The notes below the pieces were generated by a model. That model was not told the origin of the DNA, did not search any database, and saw only the letters and a program-made list of their open reading frames with translations. A program made the translations under genes and the position numbers. Of a DNA stretch of 6,084 bases, positions 1-6,084 are shown piece after piece; within the stretch, counting starts at the first letter, position 1, and the number at the start of each line of letters is the position of its first letter. The DNA is from CAZMCT01 sp964564785 (lineage in GTDB: Bacteria > Planctomycetota > Phycisphaerae > UBA1845 > Fen-1342): assembly GCA_964564785.1 (NCBI GenBank), contig CAZMCT010000172.1, positions 1 through 6,084 on the forward strand. Reading direction: 5' to 3'.

Positions 1-3000
1 TGCCGGAGAAGATCGACTCCAGCAGCGGCACCAGGTCGTCCACGCTCGCGTTCTTCAGCGGATAGTGGTAGATCCCCACCACGCCGCGGCCCTCGACTTC
101 CTCCAGTTTATCGATCACGCCCTCGATGATCGTCATGACCTCGGGCGGAGCCGATACCAGCAGCGAGTTCGTCACCGCATTCGGCACGATCTCGACACGC
201 TCCACCTTCGCCCCGCCTTCCACGCCGCCCACCGAGAACATCTGCTGCTGGAGCATCTCCATGAGCTGCTGCTGCTGGCCGCCCGGACCGCCGGGCCGAC
301 CCATCGGCAGCCGCTGACCCGTCTTACGCTGCTGCACCTTCGAGATGCCCAAAACATCCTTGATGTTCTCCGCCGTCTCCTCGGCCGCGAGGCTCACGAG
401 TTGAAAGACGCGGACCTGGATTTCCCCCGGCGGAATGTCCAGCTCGCGCAGGAGCTGGTGAATCTCCGGCAGCAGCGCCTCGTCGCAGCGGATGATCAGG
501 TAGTTGTGGCCCGGGTCGGTCGCGATCCGCATCGGCGTGCCGCTCTTGCCCGGCCCCTGCTGGCCCTGCCGCCCGCCCGGTTGGCCGACCATGCCGCGTA
601 ACTGGTCCATCATGTTTTGCGACCGGTCGTCGTCGTCCCCGCCCCGGCCTTGCTGGCCCCGCCCGCGCTGTGGCGGCTGCTGAATAATGATCGGCTGCCG
701 CTGCTGCACGTCGAACATCAGCGAGAGGATCTCGGCCGCGGCCGACACGTCGCCCCAGCGGAAGCGGAAGATGCGGATGACCTCGCCCTTCGCGAGATCC
801 TCCTGCATGAGCTCGAGCGCCTTGATCAGATCGTCAACGTCGTCGTCGGGCCCTTCGACAATGAACGAGCCGTCCGGCTGCGGGATTACCTGCACCTGCT
901 CACGCGGCAGCGGCGAGCGCGAGCGGCGCGGGTCGTCCCCCGTCTCGCCCGCGGCCAGCGCGGCCGGCGCGGCGGTCGGCTTCGGCATCGGTGCGGTGGG
1001 CTCCGGTTTGGCTGCCGGAGCCTCCGGCGGCGGCTGCGCGGGCGTCGTTGCAGGCGGGACCTGCGCGGAAACCAGGCCCGTCACGGGCGGCGCGCTCGAA
1101 GCCGTGCCCGCGTTCGCCGACAGGTCATTCACCGGCGGCTGCGCGACCGACGGCCGCAGCGCCGGTCCTCCGAGTCCGGCATCCGTCGGCGTATCGGCCG
1201 CCCACACATCCGCACGGGCGGCCGGCAGCGACTCGCCGCCGCCGATGGCCCGCAGCCACGGCAGGAGTCCGTCCGGAGTTCCACCGGCTTGTTCCTCGTT
1301 TGGGCTTCGAACGTCGATCGGGGGTTCGCCCTCGCGCGCGCTTGCGACCTCGAGCACGGCGCCGCCCACGCGCGTCGGCACGACGAACAGCTCGTGCTCG
1401 AGCTCGTCGAGCAGCAGCGCGTCGATCGTCAAGCCGGGCTCGAACGGCAGGATCGTCCGACCGCCCGTGTTCTCGACCCGCCCGTTGGCTTCCCGCTTCT
1501 CGCGGTCCGTGCGCTCGCGCCGCTGCCTGACTTGCTCCGGTTCTTCACCTTCCGGCCACACGTCGATGATCAGCGGCTTGATCGACCGCTCGGGAAGCGG
1601 GGTAATCTGCACATCGTCGCCGCGGGCCTTGATCCAGTCGATCACGGTCTGCTGATCGCCACCCGGCGGACGGTAGACCTTGACCACGCGCTCCACCTTC
1701 GCCCGCGCTTCGAACTCTCGAATGGCGCTCAGAATCGTCGGCCACTCGGCGGGCCGGCACTTCACGATCAGGTATTCGTCGAACCAGTCGCTCTCGATGC
1801 TCGGACCGCCCTCGCTCTCATCCGGGAACAGGTTGCTCACGTCCCAGGCGATGTAGCTCGGGCTGCCGCGGTGAATATCGACGAAGTGCAGCTCGCGCCC
1901 GCCGGCCAGCAGCCCCTCTTCCCCCGGCGGCGTCGGGTCCTGGTCCAGCATCTTGATGTACTGCTCGACCACCCGCATGCGGCGCTTGTTCGCCGAAACG
2001 ACCAGCCGACCGGTGTACTCGTCGGCCGAGCAGGTCACGTTGTCGGCCGGGGAGCGACCCGGCGGGAAGAGCCCCTTGAGCGTGTTCTGCACATCGCTCG
2101 CGGCCGCCCACTTGAGCGTAAAGATCTGGAGCTCGGGCACCGAGGCGCTCTGGCCCTCGAGCTCGGTGATCAGCCTCTCGGCCTCGGCGACGTCCTGTGG
2201 CAGGCCGCCCAGCAGGATCGAGTTGCTGCCGGCGTCGGCCACGATCCGCACCTTGGCCGGCCCGCTGCCTTTGGCCCCGCCGCCGGCCAGGGTCTGCGCC
2301 AGCGAGTTCGCGAGCTGCGTGGCGTCGGCCGCCTGGAGCGGCACGATGTGGATCAGCTCGCCCGTGTCCACCTGGGCGTCCACCATCTCGATCAGGCTGG
2401 CGGCCAGCTTCTGGTACTCCTCCGGCGCGTACACGAACAGCCGGTTGGCGGCCGTGTCGCTGAAGACCGCGGTCCGCGTGACCTGCTGCTTGGCGCCCTC
2501 GCGCTCGGCCACCTTGGCCTTGAGCATGGCGTCGACGTTGGCCTGGATCTGGTCGGCCCGCACGTACCGCAGGGCGTAGGTCTGCACCTGGCCGGTGGGC
2601 GGAGTCTTGCCCTCGAGCTCGCGGATGAGCTGGTCGATCATCGGCATCAGATCGGTCGGGGCCAGGACGACGAGCGTGTTCGTCATCGGCTCGGCGAAGG
2701 CCCCCGGCGGCAGCCCGCCGGCCCGCAGGTTCTTCCGCGAGGCAGCCACGAAGGCCTGGACCTGGCTTTGCACTTGCAGCGCGTTGAGCACCTTCAGGTC
2801 GTACGTGCGGACCTGCACTGCCCCGGGGTCCTGCGAATCGAGCGCGGCGACGAGTTCTCGGATGTCCTCCAGCTTGCGCTTCGGACCGCGGAGGATGAGC
2901 TGCCCGTTGCTCACGGTGACCTGCACGTCCTGCTGCTGGCTGGCCTTGCCGCCGGTCGGGCGATACATGGCCTGGATCATCTGCGCGAGCTGGTTCGGGT

Positions 3001-6000
3001 CGGCGTACTTGGGCGCGATGGTGATCGGGCTCTGATCCGGGGCTTCGCGGTCGAGCTGGGCCACCAGCTCCTTGACGTGCGGGTGCACGAACCGCGGCCC
3101 GCTGACAATGAGCTGGTTCTGGAGCCCGTCGACCGCGATGTTCACCCGCTTCGCGACGTTCGGCCCCTTCTTGTCCGTCACCCATTGCAGGACCTGCGGG
3201 CGGATCAGTTCGGCGATGTAGTTCGCGTCGGCGATCTCGAGCGGGATGAGCTGCCGCTCCGGCACCAGGTCCTCCGCGACCGTGATGTACGCGCTCATCT
3301 GCTGGTCGATCTGCGGCAGCATGTCGGCCGGGGCCGTCACGATGATCGACTCGGTGCTCACGTCGGGGATGAACGTGGCTTGCAGCCGGTCCGGCCGCGG
3401 CGTGAGGCTGCGGACCCACTGACCCAGCGTGGTCGCGATCTGCGTCACGTCACCGCCGGCCAGCTTGACCGTCTTGGTGACCATGTTCTTGGCGGTGTCG
3501 AGCTGCTCGATGAACTGCTCGATCAGCACCATCTTCTCGTGCGGGGCCTCGACCACGACCTGCGAGCCGGCCGCGAACGCCTTGATTTGCGACGCCACAA
3601 TGCCGCCCCGCCCGCCGCGCTGCCCGGCGAAGATGCTTTGCACCGCATTGGCCACTTCCTGAGGCTGCGCGTTCTTCATCTGGAAGAACTTCTGCTCGGT
3701 CGCCTGCTTGCCGATCGCCTGGTCCATCTGGAGCGCGAATTCCTTGATCCGCTCCAGGTCCCGCTGTTCGGCCTGCACGATCAGCGAGTTCGTGGCGGTG
3801 TCGGCCTGGATCATCGGCCCCGCACCCGGTACGGTGCCGCGCATCCCGCCCGCCCGGGGCCCGAACATCGTCGCGAGCTGCTGGGCCACCACGTTCGCGT
3901 CCGCGTTCACCAGCGGCAGAATCTCGACCCGGTCGCCAAGCTGCTCCTGGTCCAGCGTCTCGATCAGGGCTTCGATCTCGTCCAGCGCCGGCTGCACCGC
4001 CTGGACCATCACCCCGCCCGTGGTGGGCTGGATCACCGGCGTGCTGCGGCCCAACACCGGATGGTCGTACGTGCGGTAGAAGTTCGACAGCACCGCGGCC
4101 AGCGCCTGCGGCGCGGCCTTCTCCACCGGGAACGTGACAAGCTTCGGCGTATTGCTGATCGCCCGCTCGTCCCACAGCTCGATCGTCTCGCGGATGCGGA
4201 CCCAGTCCTCCTCCGTGCAGAACACCAGCAGGATGCCGGCCTCGTCCAGCGGAATGAGCTGGTAGTCGCTGGTCGTGGTCGGCGCCGGACTCGACGGCGC
4301 CGCCGTAGCGCCGCCCGGAAGCTGCCCGCGAATCCGCCGCCCGATCGCCGGTCGCGCGGCCGCGCCGCCCGCGCTCTCGCCGCCCAGGAACCCGCGGATC
4401 CAGTCCGCCACGAGGCTCGGCCGCAGCTTCTGGAGCTCGAGAATGTGCCGCGGCAGGTCCGGCCGCGCCACGTCCAGCTCTGTGATCAGCGACTCGATGC
4501 GCTCCATATCGTCCCGCTCAGCCATGACATACAAGAGGTTCCGCCGCTCGTCGGGAACGATGCTCGGCGTGCGCCCGCCGCTCCGCCCGGCCGTGATGCC
4601 CTGCACGATCTCGGTCAGCAAGGGCTGGATGTCGCCGACCTTCGCGTGTTCGACCGGGATGGTGCGGAAGTTGTCGGGGATGGCCTTGTCGATCTTCTCG
4701 AGCATCTTCTTGACGCGCTCCACGCCCTCGTCGTTGGCGTACACGATGAGCGAGTTGGTGCGCGTGTCGGCCACGAGGCGAATGGTCTTCTTGGCGCGCT
4801 CGAACGCGCCCTCACCCATCAGGTCCTCCGGCGCCACCGTCCCGGCCATCATCGGCTGCGGCTGCGGTTGCGGGGGTTGCCCCGGCGGCACGCCGCGGCG
4901 ACCGCGGTTCATCATCTGCTGCTGGAGCTGCTGGCGCAACTGCCAGGCGGGCGTGGTCCGCCCCTGGCCCTGCTCCTGCTGGAGGATCTGGTTCAGCGTG
5001 TTCGCGACCTCGCTCGCGTCGGCGTGCTGGACCTCGATCACGGTGGTCTTGAACTCGCCGATGTCCGGCCGCGTGTCGAGCGTCTTGATCAGGTCCTCGA
5101 TCTCGGGGAAGCGGTCGGGCATGGCCTTGACGATGATCGTGTTGGTGCGCTCGTCCGCGACCATGTGCACTTCGTGCTGGGCCCCGCCGCCCGCCGCAGG
5201 CGAGGGCACCGGCACCGTGGGCGTCATGCGTCCGGTCCGCGGGTCGCGCTGCATGGCCGGCATGGCCGGCGCCGCGACGGCCCCACCGCGAATGTCGAGG
5301 AACGCGCGCACGCGCTGCTCGATGTCGACCGCGTTGGTCTTGATCGGGAAGATCCGCATTTCGCGCGGATCGGACGGCGAGAGGTCCACCAGCTCCTTCA
5401 GCGCCAGGAACCGCCGCACGTCGCGGGCTACACCCGCAATGCGGATCTGGTTGCTCTCGGCCAGGGCGCTGAGCTCGGTCGGCTCGGGCACCGCGTCGAT
5501 GAACGCCTTCACGAAATCGTCGGCCGGGCGGTCTTTCACCTGGTAGTAGACCACCACGTAGTCCATGTCGCGCGGATGGGCCCGCTCGAACTCCGCGACC
5601 GTGCTGTACTGGTCCTTGATCGGCACCCAGGCCTTCATCTCGTTCGTCGGAATGACGCGGACATGGTGCTCCTGCTCCACGAACCGCAGCCGCTTCTCGT
5701 GCAGGATCAGGTTCAGTTCGTCGAGTGCCTCCTCCTTCGTGAACTTGCGGTCGCTCACGTACGTCAGCGTCCCGCTCAGATTCAAGTCGTCGCTCATCAG
5801 CAGCGGCTTGCCGATCCGCTCGACGAAGATCGCGATCACGTCCTCCCACGAAGTGTCCTTGAAGTTGAACCACTCGCCGTCATCCTCGGCCGGACGGCGC
5901 ACGAGCGGCTTCGACTCGCTCCGCTCCGGCCCTGCCTCGGCGTGAGCCGGCTCCGCCTCCTCGGCCGGGGCGGCGTTCGAGAGCAACTCGGGCGGCCCGA

Positions 6001-6084
6001 CGAAGTCCGCCGGAATCTCGTCCCAACTGCTCGTCCGCGCCCGCTGCGTCGAAGCCCGGGCCCGGGCCTTCAACTCTTCCACGC
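1..6084 (-). CDS. Giant secretin N-domain (N0 + multiple N1) repeat protein, GspD/PulD-like, partial at both ends
   Basis: One frame (codons 6082..6080 down to 4..2) is open for 2,027 codons with no stop and reads as a coherent protein. It has an N0-like domain followed by about 19 N1-like secretin modules. Each module has a first half resembling 'xxYxLxxAdAxxLAxxLxxLF' and a second half ending 'DxxTNSLIVxAxxxxxxxIxxLIxxLD'. In the secretin family (GspD, PulD, PilQ) such modules form stacked periplasmic rings leading to an outer-membrane beta-barrel. That core is not in the window and would lie beyond position 1. No signal peptide is visible, so the true start is probably beyond 6084. The GTG at 6082..6080 is only the first complete codon; the first in-frame ATG (residue 95) is already inside the N0 domain. 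GspD is usually about 650-700 residues, so this protein is exceptionally long. Module identity is confident. A secretion role is inferred; a non-channel scaffold built of the same modules is the main alternative. Confidence 0.93.
212..346 (-). other. Gln/Gly-rich loop insert in module R19, with a CAG/CTG-rich tract (residues 1913-1957)
   Basis: The insert contains GRPGGPGGQQQQLMEMLQQQ. The Gln codons are mainly CAG, giving plus-strand CTG runs at about 236-277. The Gln/Met/Leu part may form an amphipathic helix and resembles the QQLQQQMM stretch in the R3 insert. Short trinucleotide runs like this can vary in length between strains, but none here is long. Confidence 0.6.
536..706 (-). other. 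Gln/Arg/Gly/Asp-rich loop insert in module R18 (residues 1793-1849)
   Basis: The stretch contains QQRQPIIIQQPPQRGRGQQG, then an acidic run GGDDDDRSQ and GQPGGRQGQQGPGKSG, before the strand MRIATDPGHNYLIIRC. It has the RG/QG composition of a disordered loop and sits at the same module position as the other inserts. Confidence 0.65.
905..1336 (-). other. Pro/Ala-rich disordered linker between the two module arrays (residues 1583-1726)
   Basis: About 144 residues with no module pattern. The second half is strongly Pro/Ala/Thr-rich (VPPATTPAQPPPEAPAAKPE, then PTAPMPKPTAAPAALAAGE) and ends in a basic patch (DDPRRSRSPLPRE). It divides the protein into an N-terminal array of 16 modules and a second array. 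It is probably a flexible spacer. Confidence 0.7.
1337..1696 (-). other. Degenerate, charged segment after the main array (residues 1463-1582)
   Basis: It begins like the first half of a module (VERVVKVYRPPGGDQQTVIDWI) but no standard second half follows. A very charged stretch comes next (residues 1511-1534, including EQVRQRRERTDREKREANG), then LPFEPGLTIDALLLDE and HELFVVPTRVGGAVLEVA. The latter resembles the strand-turn-strand part of a module without its TN signature. It may be a decayed module with a charged insertion or a distinct small domain; I do not recognise a named family. Confidence 0.5.
1709..4150 (-). repeat. Regular tandem array of eleven compact N1-like modules (R6-R16, residues 645-1458)
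   Basis: Module starts fall at residues 645, 716, 795, 868, 943, 1018, 1088, 1165, 1241, 1316 and 1395, spacings of 70-79 residues (about 225 bases). Second-half signatures are TTGGVMVQA (R6), TATNSLIVQA (R7), AGSQVVVEA (R8), STESIIVTA (R9), LQNQLIVSG (R10), SNGQLILRG (R11), MTNTLVVLA (R12), AANRLFVYA (R13), GSNSILLGG (R14), YTGRLVVSA (R15) and FDEYLIVKC (R16). Nearly every one is followed by a helix ending in a short hydrophobic-x-x-LD/LE cap. Sequences between modules are strongly diverged, so this is an old protein-level repeat and not a DNA-level tandem duplication. By analogy with GspD N1-N3 each module could add one ring layer in an oligomer. Confidence 0.8.
4271..4384 (-). other. Ala/Gly/Pro/Ser-rich loop insert in module R5 (residues 567-604)
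   Basis: Begins after WIRGFLGG and runs through GESAGGAAARP and GGATAAPSSPAPTTT before the strand YQLIPLDEAG. It sits at the same point in the module as the R2 and R3 inserts and is predicted to be disordered. Confidence 0.65.
4805..4978 (-). other. Gln/Pro-rich loop insert in module R3 (residues 369-426)
   Basis: About 58 residues rich in Gln, Pro, Arg and Gly, including QLRQQLQQQMMNRGRRG and GQPPQPQPQPMM. It separates the helix 'ANTLNQIL' from the strand 'IRLVADTRTNSLIVYA'. The Gln run could form a short amphipathic helix. It is the largest insert in the first block. Confidence 0.7.
5174..5290 (-). other. Pro/Met/Ala/Gly-rich loop insert in module R2 (residues 265-303)
   Basis: The stretch after FLDIRGG is dominated by Ala, Pro, Met and Gly (VAAPAMPAMQRD, then VPVPSPAAGGG). 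It interrupts module R2 between its first helix and the strand leading to the TNTIIV motif. It is probably a flexible surface loop. Confidence 0.65.
5642..5872 (-). other. N0-like (STN / secretin_N0 type) domain, residues 71-147
   Basis: The segment starts WFNFKDTSWEDVIAIF and continues with GKPLLMSDDLNLSGTLTYVS, then KEEALDELNLILHEKRLRF and HHVRVIP. This is the usual N0 order: strand, helix, strand carrying the 'G-x-L/V-T' turn, an 'A-L-x-x-L-x-x-I-L' helix, and closing strands ending V-x-V-I-P. In secretins and TonB-dependent receptors this domain is the outermost N-terminal periplasmic module and contacts inner-membrane partners such as GspC. Its position ahead of the N1 array matches GspD order, so the residues here are near the true N-terminus of the mature protein. 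Confidence 0.75.
5873..6082 (-). other. Leader region before the N0 domain (residues 1-70)
   Basis: This stretch is rich in Glu, Ala, Pro and Arg (for example PAEEAEPAHAEAGPE) and has no hydrophobic segment, so it looks disordered. It probably links an off-window signal peptide to the first folded domain. A periplasmic secretin should have a Sec signal, and none is present here, which is the main reason to place the start codon upstream of the window edge. Confidence 0.6.

Larger units (their letters stand above)
2..898 (-). other. Second N1-like module array (R17-R20, residues 1729-2027), truncated by the window edge
   Basis: R17 (1729-1762) is only a second half: QVIPQPDGSFIVEGP followed by the helix DDLIKALELMQED. 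R18 (1766-1882) has RIFRFRWGDVSAAAEILSLMF, a long insert, then DPGHNYLIIRC and a helix ending LLRELD. R19 (1887-1993) has VRVFQLVSLAAEETAENIKD, an insert, then NAVTNSLLVSA and a helix ending VIDKLE. R20 starts at 2000 with IYHYPLKNASVDDLVPLLES and is cut at the window edge. Modules therefore continue beyond position 1, and a secretin core, if there is one, would lie further on. Confidence 0.78.
4169..5563 (-). other. First N1-like module block, five modules (R1-R5, residues 174-638)
   Basis: Modules by residue: R1 174-234, R2 242-336, R3 343-465, R4 471-537, R5 543-638. R2 carries ADERTNTIIVKA and R3 ADTRTNSLIVYA, the classic second-half signature of secretin N1 domains; R4 has DERRNLLYVMA and R5 a diverged AGILLVFC. 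Each ends in a helix closing with L/I-x-x-L-D or a similar motif (IKTLD, LEKID, ITELD). R2, R3 and R5 are swollen by low-complexity inserts between the first helix and the next strand, while R1 and R4 are compact. The family role is ring-forming periplasmic domains. Confidence 0.8.

Noticed and set aside
236..277. CTG/CAG-rich run as a microsatellite or CRISPR-like repeat
   Set aside because: The run is short, interrupted and in frame, and is fully explained as Gln codons in a loop insert. There are no spacers or regular repeat units.
687..1655. 322-codon plus-strand open frame
   Set aside because: It is antisense to the linker and second array, has a low-complexity Ser/Gly/Ala composition and no domain, and the sense frame explains the same bases.
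1818..3419. 533-codon minus-strand open frame in a different frame
   Set aside because: It is out of frame with the continuous gene and encodes a Gly/Arg/Ala/Pro-dominated sequence with no domain pattern. This is typical of a shadow in very GC-rich DNA.
1709..4150. Recent DNA-level tandem duplication
   Set aside because: The modules share only scattered motif residues at protein level and no long identical nucleotide stretches, so the repeats are ancient.
4275..5546. 423-codon plus-strand open frame
   Set aside because: It is antisense to the module array. The product is Ser/Arg/Cys-rich with no recognisable fold, and stop-free antisense frames are expected where the sense third positions are nearly all G or C.
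4812..5873. 353-codon minus-strand open frame overlapping the N0 domain and modules R1-R3
   Set aside because: It is in another minus frame and overlaps the coherent N0/N1 coding frame. Its translation is Arg/Gly/Ala-rich with no family pattern.
6080..6082. GTG codon at the first complete in-frame position as a possible start
   Set aside because: No upstream sequence is available to judge a ribosome binding site and no signal peptide follows, which a periplasmic protein would need. The start is more likely beyond the window.

Overview
The whole 6,084-base window lies inside one protein-coding gene on the minus strand. Reading from position 6082 down to position 2 gives 2,027 consecutive sense codons with no stop. 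Neither a convincing start nor the end of the gene is present, so this is an internal or near N-terminal slice of a giant protein. Residue numbers below count from the codon at 6082..6080 as residue 1. Residue n occupies plus-strand bases (6083-3n) to (6085-3n).

The protein is built almost entirely of secretin N-type modules, the small beta-alpha-beta-beta-alpha domains that form the periplasmic rings of GspD/PulD/PilQ-type outer-membrane secretins. In order, the window holds: a Pro/Glu/Ala-rich leader (residues 1-70); one N0-like domain (71-147); five N1-like modules, three with large low-complexity loop inserts (174-638); eleven compact N1-like modules spaced about every 75 residues (645-1458); a degenerate, highly charged segment (1463-1582); a Pro/Ala-rich linker (1583-1726); and a second array of a half module, two complete modules and the start of another (1729-2027), cut off by the window edge. 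No secretin beta-barrel core is reached. A typical GspD has one N0, three N1-type modules and the core in roughly 650-700 residues, so this protein is already about three times that length.

The DNA is very GC-rich, and third codon positions in the true frame are overwhelmingly G or C. Long secretin-N-repeat proteins with Gln- and Arg/Gly-rich inserts are, to my knowledge, typical of Planctomycetota, so a high-GC planctomycete is my best guess (inference, moderate confidence). I see no intergenic DNA, RNA gene, promoter, terminator, mobile element or CRISPR. Other open frames on both strands are shadows produced by the GC-biased codon pattern. The likely role is an envelope-spanning, periplasmic ring or tower assembly related to type II/IV secretion or pilus secretins. 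That role is inferred from domain content only, because the channel domain and the neighbouring genes lie outside the window.
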